Positions 8,084 through 15,433 of a stretch of 33,558 bases of DNA are shown piece after piece. The DNA is from Thermoguttaceae bacterium (lineage in GTDB: Bacteria; Planctomycetota; Planctomycetia; Pirellulales; Thermoguttaceae): assembly GCA_017407125.1 (NCBI GenBank), contig JAFQXE010000009.1, forward strand, positions 1-33,558, written 5' to 3'. The notes below the pieces were generated by a model. That model saw only the letters and a program-made list of their open reading frames with translations, was not told the origin of the DNA and did no database searches. Numbering within the stretch: position 1 is the stretch's first letter; each line of letters opens with the position of its first letter. A program made the position numbers and the translations under genes.

Positions 8084-9124
8084 CTTCAGGGCCCTTCTCA
8101 GGTATTTGGCTCTTAGCAGGTCGCGGTCAGAGGCGTCCAGCTGCGAGCCTTCCATGAGCTGCAAGTGCGCCGGCTGAACCCGTAAAAAGAGCATGTCCAG
8201 CACGGACCGCTCGACGCCTTCTACAACGCCCATGCAGACGCCCAGCCGCACGTTCGACAGCAGCGCCAGCGTCTCTGCGGTTTTAATAGACTGCGTGTTG
8301 CGTAAAATCTCCAGCGCGCGGTTCGCCCGGTCGGTAATGGATTCCCGATTCTCTTTGAGCAGATATTTTCGCGCCTGTCGTTCGTAGTCGACAATATGCG
8401 GAACCATCTGCATCAGCAGCCCGACGAGAGCTTCTTCTGAATACCCCAGCGTAACCTGATTGCTTATCTGGAAATAGTCGCCGTCCGCCGGCTCGCCTTC
8501 TCCAAACAGCCCGCGAACGACCAGCGCGGATTTATCCATCGCGTGACGGACTTTTTCCATCTGCTTGGTCAGCGTCAGCGCGGGCAGGTGCATCATGACG
8601 CTGGCTCGCATCCCGGTGCCCAGGTTGGACGGGCAGGCGGTCAGGTATCCGAGTTTGTCGTCGAAGGCGTAGACGACTTTCTTTTCCAGAAAGCGGTCGA
8701 TTTCCTGACAGCGCGCCAGCGGCGTTTGCAAGTCCAAGCCCGGCGCAATAGTCTGAATTCTCAGGTGGTCTTCCTCGTTAATCATGACGCACGCGCTTTC
8801 GTCTGCGGCAATGCAGGCGGCGGAATGCGTCAGGGTTGACATCCCGAAATTCTTGCTGATCAAATGCCGTTCAATTAACATCTGACGTTCCGTCTCCTTC
8901 AGTTCGTTCATTCGGAACGAGCCGGAATCCGCCCCGAGAATTTCAGCAATAACCGGGGTCAGTTCGTCTACCAGACGTTTGGAGTCCGCAACGCTCAGAC
9001 GGCTTACAAACGGGTACTCCGCAACGTTTCGCGCCAGGCGAACGCGGGACGAAATGACAACGTCTGAATCCAGACCGTTTCCGAAACATGCCGTTGAGGA
9101 TGCTGCCAGGGATTGTATGTTCAT
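8081..9124 (-). CDS. mcsB: Protein arginine kinase McsB
   Basis: 347 residues; ATP:guanido phosphotransferase of the McsB type, which in Gram-positive bacteria phosphorylates protein arginines and marks proteins for ClpCP. Visible signatures: VISSRVRLARN (residues 23-33), NEEDHLRIQ (catalytic acidic loop), YLTACPSNLGTGMRASV with the reactive cysteine at about 164, GLFGEG, and ISNQVTLGYSEE. The extra N-terminal domain of animal creatine/arginine kinases is absent, as expected for McsB. Its usual partner McsA (CxxC plus UvrB/C motif) and a ctsR or clpC gene are not in the window. The gene upstream on the same strand, 71 bases away, is a secreted protein of unknown role. No ribosome site is evident. 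Its stop codon is embedded in degenerate heptamer repeats. Confidence 0.88.
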   Translation of the reverse strand: MNIQSLAASSTACFGNGLDSDVVISSRVRLARNVAEYPFVSRLSVADSKRLVDELTPVIAEILGADSGSFRMNELKETERQMLIERHLISKNFGMSTLTHSAACIAADESACVMINEEDHLRIQTIAPGLDLQTPLARCQEIDRFLEKKVVYAFDDKLGYLTACPSNLGTGMRASVMMHLPALTLTKQMEKVRHAMDKSALVVRGLFGEGEPADGDYFQISNQVTLGYSEEALVGLLMQMVPHIVDYERQARKYLLKENRESITDRANRALEILRNTQSIKTAETLALLSNVRLGVCMGVVEGVERSVLDMLFLRVQPAHLQLMEGSQLDASDRDLLRAKYLRRALK

Positions 9125-9195
9125 GGGTGTTTGTGGTTAAGGTTGGTTATGCGAGGATGCTGTTCGCAGTCGTTCTTCCTGTCAGTCAGAACGCT

Positions 9196-11040
9196 TTAGA
9201 AAATTCCTCCGGGTATATAATCATCTGAATCGTCGACGTTATCGTCGTCATTGAGTTTGTCGGTTGAGCTTGTATAATAACACATGATTTTTCCATCGAC
9301 TATTCTTGCTTTACAAAAGTCGGTAATGCTCTTAAAATCAATAGTAATTACCGTAGAAAAATTATCATACTGAAGCGGGGCTGGTAATAAAATGTAATAG
9401 ACCCCAAGGTCGAACGTATTATTCTTATAGCCTAGCTCGCCAGGGCTAAAAGAATTCGCGACTTTGACCGTATAAACTGTTTTTCCCGTTTGAGAATCCA
9501 GACAATGCAAATACATCGCTTTGAATCCAGAGTTATAATTTGGGTTTAAGGAAACTTCAAGCGCGAAAAATTTATCGTGAAAAAAATATCCTGAATTTTT
9601 CCACATAGAATGGTTGTTGTTCCATGATCGCGTCCAGAGGACTTTGTTTCCATTGTCGCGATCTATGCAAATAAGCCAGTTGCTTGCAGGTTCAAAGTCT
9701 TGGGGAACGCGACCTGGATAAAGAACAGATTCCGCGTTGGTATAAGGAGCGTCATCGTCTTCGGAAGTTTCTAAATCATAAGACTCTTGAAAACGAACTC
9801 CTTGTAGAAACGCTGTCAACCCGTTTGACGGGTGAACGGTAAATGGAAATTGTTTTATACTATATTGTTTTTCAGCATTATATTTATGATAGTATAAATA
9901 TTTCCCAGCGTACATGGCGCCGTTTATTTCTACCGGTCGAGCGTCGTAAAGACCATACTGATTACATAATAAATAATCCTCTGGATTCTCTTCTACAGAG
10001 GGCTCATTTTCTGGATCGTCCTCAATAAATGATTTTTTGAACGATTCTCGCGCCTTATCAATTTCCGTTTTCAGTTCCGTCAGATAATCCGCCAGAACAA
10101 CTTCTTTTCCATCGTAACGCGTCATGGACTCTGGAAAAGGAAAACTCGGATCGTCAATAACAATATTTTTAGAATTGACTACGGCTTTGGCTGTGGGAAA
10201 AAGACGTCTGAACGCTTCAAGGTCAGTTTCTTTATCCGAAATTTTTTTCAAAACAGGTAAGAAAATTCCTGTTCTTAAACCAATAATATAAACCCTAAAG
10301 ACCAGTTCCGCTTCCGAAACGCGGCATTTTTCAGAAGGATACGTATTTTCCCAATGGTTATCTTGTAAAAATGCTCTGAGAGTATTCGGTCGAATTGAGC
10401 TTGTCCAATAATCAAAAGCGAAAAGCGCAGCGCTTTGTTTTGCCAGAGCGTCGCCCAACTCCAGAGCGATAGCCGGGGCGATGCTTGATCCCGGATACTG
10501 CCGGCGGACGTCGTCCAGTTTCGCCAGACGCAGCTGCGGGTCAGACGTCTTGTTTGCCTCGTCGTACGCCGCGTTTGCCGCCTCGTCCTGAATCTGACGG
10601 TATATTTTGACTTCGTCGTCCGTCAAGCGCCGATTGCGTCCAGTACTGAGCGCCCATTCAATTGGATACCATTGAGTTCTTGTTATATTGTGGCTGAAGT
10701 TGACCGATTCCGTTTTGGAGGGAAAGAACGTTCCGGGGTTTTCTTCAATCAGACGCTGGGCGTCGAGAAGGGCTTGCTGATAGTCCGGGTTCTCAAAAAT
10801 CTGGTTGGCTTTTTGAACGACTTCCTCTGACGCTCGATTAAAGAAATATCTGGAAGAACCGTCCATGGACATGTCGCCGTCTTCCTCATCGGCGTCTTCC
10901 ATGTCGAAAAGATCGTCTTCGTTGGCTTCATTTTGAACGCCGTTGTTTTGAGCGCCGCCCGCCGGGGCGTCCGCCATCGCGATTGCGCCTGTAAAGGCGA
11001 ATAACGTCAGGAGCAGGATAAAGTTAAGGTGGTTTTTCAT
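9196..11040 (-). CDS. Secreted protein, PQQ/propeller-like C-terminus
   Basis: 614 residues; function unknown. A signal peptide (MKNHLNFILLLTLFAFTGAIAMA, cleavage near 23) is followed by a very acidic linker (about 38-60: EDDLFDMEDADEEDGD). A helical region with TPR-like pairs (ALLDAQRLIEENPGTFF and RLAKLDDVRRQYPGSSIAPA) comes next. The C-terminal third has strand motifs like those of PQQ-type propellers (ICIDRDNGNKVLWTRSW and HCLDSQTGKTVYTVK), although only part of a propeller is obvious. The end is again acidic (DDDNVDDSDDY). Probably periplasmic or surface-attached. The middle of the gene is more AT-rich than its neighbours. It has a candidate promoter at 11119-11147, with heptamer repeats in the leader; mcsB follows 71 bases downstream and may be cotranscribed. 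Confidence 0.75.
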   Translation of the reverse strand: MKNHLNFILLLTLFAFTGAIAMADAPAGGAQNNGVQNEANEDDLFDMEDADEEDGDMSMDGSSRYFFNRASEEVVQKANQIFENPDYQQALLDAQRLIEENPGTFFPSKTESVNFSHNITRTQWYPIEWALSTGRNRRLTDDEVKIYRQIQDEAANAAYDEANKTSDPQLRLAKLDDVRRQYPGSSIAPAIALELGDALAKQSAALFAFDYWTSSIRPNTLRAFLQDNHWENTYPSEKCRVSEAELVFRVYIIGLRTGIFLPVLKKISDKETDLEAFRRLFPTAKAVVNSKNIVIDDPSFPFPESMTRYDGKEVVLADYLTELKTEIDKARESFKKSFIEDDPENEPSVEENPEDYLLCNQYGLYDARPVEINGAMYAGKYLYYHKYNAEKQYSIKQFPFTVHPSNGLTAFLQGVRFQESYDLETSEDDDAPYTNAESVLYPGRVPQDFEPASNWLICIDRDNGNKVLWTRSWNNNHSMWKNSGYFFHDKFFALEVSLNPNYNSGFKAMYLHCLDSQTGKTVYTVKVANSFSPGELGYKNNTFDLGVYYILLPAPLQYDNFSTVITIDFKSITDFCKARIVDGKIMCYYTSSTDKLNDDDNVDDSDDYIPGGIF

Positions 11041-11050
11041 GATAAAAGTT

Positions 11051-11078
11051 TCGAGTTGCGAGTAGCGAGTTGCGAGAG
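11051..11078 (+). repeat. GCGAGTT heptamer array, copy 1
   Basis: Four tandem 7-mers TCGAGTT, GCGAGTA, GCGAGTT, GCGAGAG. It lies in the predicted 5' leader of the minus-strand 614-residue protein, ten bases from its ATG, and adjoins a CTACTGC-type array. Confidence 0.75.
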
Positions 11079-11087
11079 GGATTATTA

Positions 11088-11115
11088 CTACTGCCTACTG
11101 CCTCTTGCCCACTGC
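11088..11115 (+). repeat. CTACTGC heptamer array, copy 1
   Basis: Four tandem 7-mers CTACTGC, CTACTGC, CTCTTGC, CCACTGC. It is related to the arrays at 13994 and 17937. Here it sits at the predicted transcription start of the minus-strand gene. Confidence 0.7.
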
Positions 11116-11118
11116 CTC

Positions 11119-11147
11119 ATTATAACATATCTTCCCAATTTTATCCA
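11119..11147 (-). promoter_or_regulatory. Candidate promoter of 614-residue secreted protein
   Basis: Minus strand: TGGATA (plus 11142-11147), 17-base spacer, TATAAT (plus 11119-11124). The -10 box is perfect and the -35 box matches at four of six positions. Transcripts would start near 11112 and carry both heptamer arrays in a leader of about 70 nt. Confidence 0.5.
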
Positions 11148-11159
11148 GACCTATTTTTA

Positions 11160-11183
11160 GTTGCGAGTAGCGAGTTGCGAGAG
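11160..11183 (+). repeat. GCGAGTT heptamer array, copy 2
   Basis: Tandem GCGAGTA, GCGAGTT, GCGAGAG preceded by GTT. The word is the same as at 11051-11078, about 100 bases away. It lies between two divergent promoters. Confidence 0.7.
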
Positions 11184-11226
11184 GAGCTATTTTTTCAAAT
11201 TTTTTAGTCAATTTCTAAAAATCTAC

Positions 11227-11255
11227 TTGAAAACAAAGCGAGAATAGTTTATATT
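11227..11255 (+). promoter_or_regulatory. Promoter of first zinc-ribbon gene
   Basis: TTGAAA (11227-11232), 17-base spacer, TATATT (11250-11255). The leader to the ATG at 11356 is about 95 nt and contains small hairpins (CGATA/TATCG near 11275-11288, and GCTGA/TCAGC around it). The -10 region and much of the leader are repeated before the second zinc-ribbon gene. Confidence 0.6.
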
Positions 11256-11355
11256 AAAAGCTGACGGAGGCAATACGATATTTTATCGCGTTCAGCAGAT
11301 GACCGTCAGCAGGTTGCGGGATTTTAGGAAATCATAATAGAAACAGGAGGACATT

Positions 11356-11628
11356 ATGCCTGGAAAGCCTAAAAAACAACCGATGCGGAAGGTTTGCGCT
11401 AATTGCAAAAATCCTTATATCGAAGGAGATAAATACTGTCGATTTTGTGGAGCGAAGATGGGAGAATCGGAATTCATACCAGAAAGGATTGTCTGTCTTT
11501 ATGGACCGCCAATGCCGAGAGTTCATAAATGTGTAAATTGCGGGTATGAGTGGGATACCTATGGGACGCGCGACAGGCAACTTTATTGTCCGAAGTGCGG
11601 CGGTTCTGCCCCTCCTACGCCAGAATGA
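11356..11628 (+). CDS. Double zinc-ribbon protein, copy 1
   Basis: 90 residues. Two four-cysteine zinc ribbons: CANC...YCRFCGAK (residues 14-36) and HKCVNCGYEW...YCPKCGG (about 57-83). A basic N-terminus (MPGKPKKQPMRK) and a GPP linker join them. There is no signal peptide, so it is presumably cytoplasmic. An AGGAGG site six bases before the ATG fixes the start. It is a tandem paralogue of the next gene, and the first ribbon is nearly identical in both. Zinc ribbons bind zinc and then protein, RNA or DNA; no specific role can be read. It lies upstream of a radical SAM gene on the same strand, which might be coincidence. Confidence 0.75.
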   Translation: MPGKPKKQPMRKVCANCKNPYIEGDKYCRFCGAKMGESEFIPERIVCLYGPPMPRVHKCVNCGYEWDTYGTRDRQLYCPKCGGSAPPTPE

Positions 11629-11714
11629 GAATGGTTTATATTAAAAGCTGACAAAAGCAATACGCTATTTAATCGCGTTTTGCAGAGAAATTGTATTATA
11701 AACAGGAGAACATT
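11622..11714 (+). repeat. Duplicated leader of zinc-ribbon genes
   Basis: GAGAATGGTTTATATTAAAA and the following bases through the AGGAG site match 11240-11355 with small indels: shared GCTGAC, GCAATACG, ATCGCGTT, GCAG and ACAGGAG. The copy begins over the last codons of the first zinc-ribbon gene, so the tandem duplication included the -10 box, leader and coding region. The upstream -35 box was not carried along: nothing like TTGACA lies 17 bases before the second TATATT (11637-11642). Confidence 0.7.
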
Positions 11715-12134
11715 ATGATGATGCCTGGAAAGCCAAAGAGAAAGGTTTGCGCTAATTGCAAAAACCCTTATATCGAAGGAGATAAATACTGTCGGTATTG
11801 CGGCGCCAAGATGGGAAAACCCGCCTATATCGACGAAGATTTTGGGTGCATTTACGGACCGCCGCCCATAACGAGAGTTCATAAATGCGTAAAATGCGGG
11901 TACACTTGGACAACCAATCTGATGCTCGACCGTGAACGCTACTGTCCGAAGTGCGGCGGTTCTGCCCCGGGTAAAGCAAAGGACGGAGAAGAGGGCGGCG
12001 CATTTGCTCCGGAAGCTCCTGCGCCGGTCTTGGAAAAGCATCTGGATAACGTCCAGGGGTACCTGGACAACGTTCGAGAGTACGTCGACAACGCCTTCGC
12101 GAGAATGGAAGACGAGGAAAACAAAGAGGCATAA
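11715..12134 (+). CDS. Double zinc-ribbon protein, copy 2
   Basis: 139 residues from the ATG at 11715, chosen because AGGAG lies six bases upstream; an in-frame ATG eight codons earlier lacks a ribosome site. It repeats the two zinc ribbons of copy 1 (CANC...YCRYCGAK, then HKCVKCGYTW...YCPKCGG). It adds a tail with an Ala/Pro/Glu-rich linker (AFAPEAPAPVLEK) and an amphipathic helix (DNVQGYLDNVREYVDNAFARM) that could mediate oligomerisation. No signal peptide. Followed by a palindromic intergenic element and then the radical SAM gene. Function unknown. Confidence 0.78.
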   Translation: MMMPGKPKRKVCANCKNPYIEGDKYCRYCGAKMGKPAYIDEDFGCIYGPPPITRVHKCVKCGYTWTTNLMLDRERYCPKCGGSAPGKAKDGEEGGAFAPEAPAPVLEKHLDNVQGYLDNVREYVDNAFARMEDEENKEA

Positions 12135-12143
12135 CGAGTAGTA

Positions 12144-12322
12144 AATGGATTGAAAGGCGGTAATGGAGTTCGCCTTCGGCGAACGGAATTACGCATTCGC
12201 CGGAACGGCGAACAAAAGCTGCGATAATAAAGATTGGTTCGCCTTCGGCGAACTGTGTAACTGTTTTTTCCGGGGGCTTACGCACCCCGGCTCGCCCGGT
12301 CGCTTCGTTACCGCCTTCCATT
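12144..12322. repeat. Palindromic intergenic element A (MITE/REP-like)
   Basis: The ends are inverted repeats: AATGG...AAGGCGGTAATGGAG at 12144-12168, and its complement form CTTCGTTACCGCCTTCCATT at 12303-12322. Inside are two copies of GTTCGCCTTCGGCGAAC (near 12168 and 12237), a GGAATTACGCATTCGCC segment and a GGGGC/GCACCCC hairpin. No coding frame is apparent. The same words recur at 13421-13484 and 19176-19240. It resembles small non-autonomous palindromic elements; no transposase is seen. Confidence 0.6.
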
Positions 12323-12343
12323 AATTGTTTGTGGAGACGTTGA

Positions 12344-13414
12344 ATGGATGTAACAGAGCTAAAACGTTCGCAGCTTGAAGTTGTCGCGCAGCACAGGGAA
12401 TCCCTCCGAAAATCCCCGCATCTCCGGTGGCTTTTCTTTGAAATTACCAATCGGTGCAATCTTCGATGTCGGCATTGCGGGAGCAATTGCACCGCTCATG
12501 GTCAGACGCTGACCGTTGAGGATATTAAAGGCGTCCTGAAAACCATTCAGGGCGATAAACCCTCTGTCTGTTTAACCGGCGGCGAGCCGATGATGCATCC
12601 TGCTTTTTTCGAGATTGCTCAATGCGTTCGGTCGATGGGGTTCTATTGGGGGATGACGACAAACGCGACGTTGATTGACGACGTCATTGCAGAGAATCTT
12701 AAACGAGTTGGAATGTCAACGGTCTCCGTCAGCCTGGACGGGATGGAGCGCTCGCACGACTCGCTCCGGCAGCGGAAGGGCAGCTGGCGTCTTGCTCTGC
12801 GCGGGCTGAAAGCTCTGCAGAAGGCGGGATTCGAGCCGCAGGTTACGACTGTGTTACATCGAGACAACTTCAACGAACTGGACGAGTTGTACGATCTGCT
12901 CTCTGAGATGGGCATAACCAACTGGCGGCCAATCAATGTGGAACCGATAGGACGAGCCTGCGAGTCGAGCGATATGCTGTTGTCGCCGGAACAGTTTGCT
13001 CAGTTGATTTCGTATATACGGAACAAGCGTTTTGACAGCGCCAACAAGATGGAAGTAACGTTCGGGTGTTCGCATTACCTCGGGGCAGAGAACGAGCGCA
13101 TGGTTCGCGATCATTATTTCCTCTGCGGTGCGGGAATTTTGGTCGCCAGCGTGAGAAGCAACGGCGACATCTGCGCCTGTCTGGATATCGAAAACAGACC
13201 GGAGCTGGTTCAGGGGAACATCAAGACGGACAACTTCATGGACGTCTGGCTGAACCGGTTTCAGGTTTTCAGAAAAGACCGCACTGCCGACTGCTCCAAG
13301 TGCGTCAATTGTTCCGAGCGGTTTCTTTGCGGCGGCGATTCAACCCATACCTGGGACTTTGACCGCAATCAGCCGCTGCTGTGCTATCAAGATTATCAGC
13401 AGTTTCTGGAATGA
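12344..13414 (+). CDS. Radical SAM/SPASM protein
   Basis: 356 residues. The radical SAM core has the iron-sulfur motif CNLRCRHC (C38, C42, C45), GGEP (79-82) and a TIM-barrel fold continuing to about residue 230. A SPASM-type cysteine-rich C-terminal domain (CGAG, DICACLDIEN, then CSKCVNCSERFLCGG and a last Cys near YQDY) should bind auxiliary clusters. SPASM enzymes commonly modify ribosomally made peptides or act as sulfatase or quinohemoprotein maturases; the substrate here is unknown. There is no signal peptide and no clear ribosome site (GGAG lies 12 bases before the ATG). Flanked by palindromic elements A and B. Two zinc-ribbon genes lie upstream and a zincin metalloprotease downstream, all on the same strand. 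Confidence 0.85.
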   Translation: MDVTELKRSQLEVVAQHRESLRKSPHLRWLFFEITNRCNLRCRHCGSNCTAHGQTLTVEDIKGVLKTIQGDKPSVCLTGGEPMMHPAFFEIAQCVRSMGFYWGMTTNATLIDDVIAENLKRVGMSTVSVSLDGMERSHDSLRQRKGSWRLALRGLKALQKAGFEPQVTTVLHRDNFNELDELYDLLSEMGITNWRPINVEPIGRACESSDMLLSPEQFAQLISYIRNKRFDSANKMEVTFGCSHYLGAENERMVRDHYFLCGAGILVASVRSNGDICACLDIENRPELVQGNIKTDNFMDVWLNRFQVFRKDRTADCSKCVNCSERFLCGGDSTHTWDFDRNQPLLCYQDYQQFLE

Positions 13415-13420
13415 CGCTAA

Positions 13421-13484
13421 GTTCGCCTGACGGCGAATGCGTAATTCCGCTCCCGTTGGTCGCTCCATTACCGCCTTCCAATCC
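13421..13484 (+). repeat. Palindromic intergenic element B
   Basis: GTTCGCCTGACGGCGAA hairpin, then GCGTAATTCCGCTC, then CGCTCCATTACCGCCTTCCA. Same order and words as element C (19176-19240); the last word is the complement of the left end of element A. It sits between the radical SAM stop and the metalloprotease start. Confidence 0.65.
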
Positions 13485-13498
13485 ACTTGCTAAAAAAC

Positions 13499-13954
13499 AT
13501 GAAACGAGAATTACGAAAATTGTTTGACGCCCGGGTCGAGGCGGTTTTGAAGACGCTGCCGGCGGAGGTCCTGGATATAATCAACAACGAGGTTCCTCTG
13601 CTGGTAGAGGATTACCCGTCCGACGAGGTCATGGAAACCATGGGGATAGAGTATCGCGACGAGCTTTGCGGGCTGTTTACCGGAATCGGGATTACAGAGA
13701 AATCCGTCGAAGCCCAGCCGATGGCTCCGGACTCGGTCGTGATTTATCGAGAGGGTATTATCGTTCAGGCGTTAGAGGCGGACGAGTCGCTGCCAGATGA
13801 ATTCTTCGAGCGACTCGACCCGGAACTGAATTTGCTCAAACCATCTGATATTAATTTAGATCTACTTGACGAAGAAATCCGTATTACGATATTACACGAA
13901 TACGGACATCTTCACGGTTTGAGCGACGACGATTTAGAATCGCTGGGATATTGA
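13499..13954 (+). CDS. Minimal zincin metalloprotease (COG3824-like)
   Basis: 151 residues from ATG 13499; a TTG four codons earlier is the alternative start. The C-terminus carries HEYGHLHGLSDDDLESLGY, an HExxHxxGxxD zinc site (H133, E134, H137, D143) ending about eight residues later. This is the hallmark of the minimal metalloprotease-like family (PF06262, COG3824). The N-terminal part is helical and acidic, with a segment that may be a strand pair (VVIYREGIIVQAL). No signal peptide. Members are mostly uncharacterised. The position directly after a radical SAM/SPASM gene is notable, but element B separates them and no ribosome site is obvious. Confidence 0.75.
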   Translation: MKRELRKLFDARVEAVLKTLPAEVLDIINNEVPLLVEDYPSDEVMETMGIEYRDELCGLFTGIGITEKSVEAQPMAPDSVVIYREGIIVQALEADESLPDEFFERLDPELNLLKPSDINLDLLDEEIRITILHEYGHLHGLSDDDLESLGY

Positions 13955-13958
13955 GGAA

Positions 13959-13979
13959 TGCGTAATTCGGAATTACGCA
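13959..13979. repeat. Perfect palindrome, family word GCGTAATTC
   Basis: TGCGTAATTC and GAATTACGCA flank a single central G: a 10-bp perfect inverted repeat five bases after the metalloprotease stop. It uses the same GCGTAATTC word as palindromic elements A, B and C, so it is probably a fragment of that family. Confidence 0.6.
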
Positions 13980-13993
13980 AAGAGCCTCAAAAA

Positions 13994-14028
13994 CTACTGC
14001 CTACTGCCTACTGCCTATTGCCTACTGC
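13994..14028 (+). repeat. CTACTGC heptamer array, copy 2
   Basis: Five tandem 7-mers: three CTACTGC, one CTATTGC, one CTACTGC. It ends 13 bases before the ATG of the BNR-4 gene. Reading it as protein would add a spurious LPTAYC-type peptide ahead of the signal peptide, so it is treated as leader DNA. Confidence 0.8.
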
Positions 14029-14041
14029 CTTTTATCCTGCC

Positions 14042-15418
14042 ATGAAATATTCATTATTAATTATCGTCGCAGCGCTGATTGCCGCGTTATGTCAAACCCC
14101 AATTCAGGCGGCAGATCCCGCGCCGTGGAAAATCGTTTCCAGAGAGAATATTGCGTCGGTCTGGTCTGGGAATCCCGTTCAGTTTGCGTTCGTTCAAAAA
14201 GAAGGGTATCTGTTTATCGGGTTCTATTCCGGCGAGGACAAGAGCATGGTAATCGGTCAGAAGCGTCTGCCGGACGGAGCGTGGAAGTTCAAAAAACTGG
14301 ATACGAAAATCGGCTGGGATTCTCACAATTATATTACCATCGCGTTTGACCGGGATAATTGTCTTCACGTTTGCGGGAACATGCATTGCGTTCCCATGAT
14401 TTATTATCGATCGGCAAAGCCGCTGGATATAGATTCCCTTCAGCCGATAAACCGCATGACGGCGGCGGGAACGACGATGGAAGAGCTTCGTCAGGCGCGG
14501 GAAAACAGAGTTACGTATCCGTCTTTTATGAGTTCTGTCGACGGGGCTTTGATTTTCACGTATCGCGACGGGGCGTCCGGGAACGGAAGCCAGCTGTGGA
14601 ACGTTTACGACCCGGATTCCAAAACGTGGAAACGGTTTTTGGACGTTCCCATGTTTGACGGTTTGGGGAAATGCAACGCCTATTTCAGAGGTCCGGTTAA
14701 GGGACCCGACGGGTGGTATCATATCGCGTGGGTTTGGCGGGACACGCCAGACTGCGCGACGAATCACGATTTGTCATACATGCGAAGCCGGGATTTGATT
14801 CATTGGGAAACCAGTCAGGGCGCGCCGCTGACGCTGCCTGTAACAGAGCAGACGGGCGAGGTCGTCGCGCCGCTGAAAAACGGCGAAGGACTTCTCAATC
14901 CGTTGGTTCAGCTGGGGTTTGATGCGCAAAACCGCGTTGTGATAACGTACACGCGATACGACGAAAACAAAAACAATCAAATCATGCAAGCGCGTCTGGA
15001 AAACGGCGTCTGGAAATATTATCAAACGACGGACTGGACGCATAGCTGGATATTCTCCGGCGGCGGGTGCATTCCAGGAGAGTTGTCTTTCTCTGCCGTT
15101 CGATCCGAAAACGGGAAACTGTATCAGTCGTGGAACCGGAAATATGAGAAGTCCGGGGATTTTGAACTGGACGGCGAAACGCTCAAGCCCATCGGCGCCG
15201 CTCCGCCCAAGTCGAAAATCCCGGCGGAGTGTTACAAAGTCGAAAATATGCAAGAGAATCAGGGTCGAAAAGTCGCCACGGTAACAGACGCGTCTAATCC
15301 AAATCTATTGTACTTTTTCGCTTGGGAAACGCTGCCGATAAACCGGGATCGACCGCATAACGTCGTCCCGCAGCCCAGCCAGCTGAGAATGTTTGTTTTA
15401 GAGCGAGATAGCAATTAA
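14042..15418 (+). CDS. Secreted BNR-4 beta-propeller, glycan-active
   Basis: 458 residues from ATG 14042, where a clear signal peptide begins (MKYSLLIIVAALIAALCQTPIQA). The upstream in-frame extension is only heptamer repeat and is rejected. The body matches the BNR-4 propeller family (PF15892): SHNYITIAFDRDNCLHVCGN with MH after it, then Asp-box-like turns such as YDPDSKTWKRF and RSRDLIHWETS. Families with this fold include rhamnosidases of GH145 and ulvan or rhamnose-glucuronate lyases (PL24/25/27), so an exported enzyme acting on a rhamnose- or uronic-acid-linked glycan is plausible, but the exact family is not established. First of four secreted proteins in a row; the next gene begins 15 bases after the stop. 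Confidence 0.75.
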   Translation: MKYSLLIIVAALIAALCQTPIQAADPAPWKIVSRENIASVWSGNPVQFAFVQKEGYLFIGFYSGEDKSMVIGQKRLPDGAWKFKKLDTKIGWDSHNYITIAFDRDNCLHVCGNMHCVPMIYYRSAKPLDIDSLQPINRMTAAGTTMEELRQARENRVTYPSFMSSVDGALIFTYRDGASGNGSQLWNVYDPDSKTWKRFLDVPMFDGLGKCNAYFRGPVKGPDGWYHIAWVWRDTPDCATNHDLSYMRSRDLIHWETSQGAPLTLPVTEQTGEVVAPLKNGEGLLNPLVQLGFDAQNRVVITYTRYDENKNNQIMQARLENGVWKYYQTTDWTHSWIFSGGGCIPGELSFSAVRSENGKLYQSWNRKYEKSGDFELDGETLKPIGAAPPKSKIPAECYKVENMQENQGRKVATVTDASNPNLLYFFAWETLPINRDRPHNVVPQPSQLRMFVLERDSN

Positions 15419-15433
15419 ATCGAGGGTAATACA

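Noticed and set aside
9171..9193. CGTTCT/AGAACG hairpin as terminator between the secreted protein and mcsB
   Set aside because: Six-base stem, long loop and no T-run on either strand.
11051..11183. CRISPR or iteron origin made of the heptamers
   Set aside because: No spacers, no DnaA-box pattern and no replication gene; the same words occur near several unrelated genes.
13958..14041. N-terminal extension of the BNR-4 protein
   Set aside because: The extension is the translated heptamer repeat; the signal peptide begins at ATG 14042.
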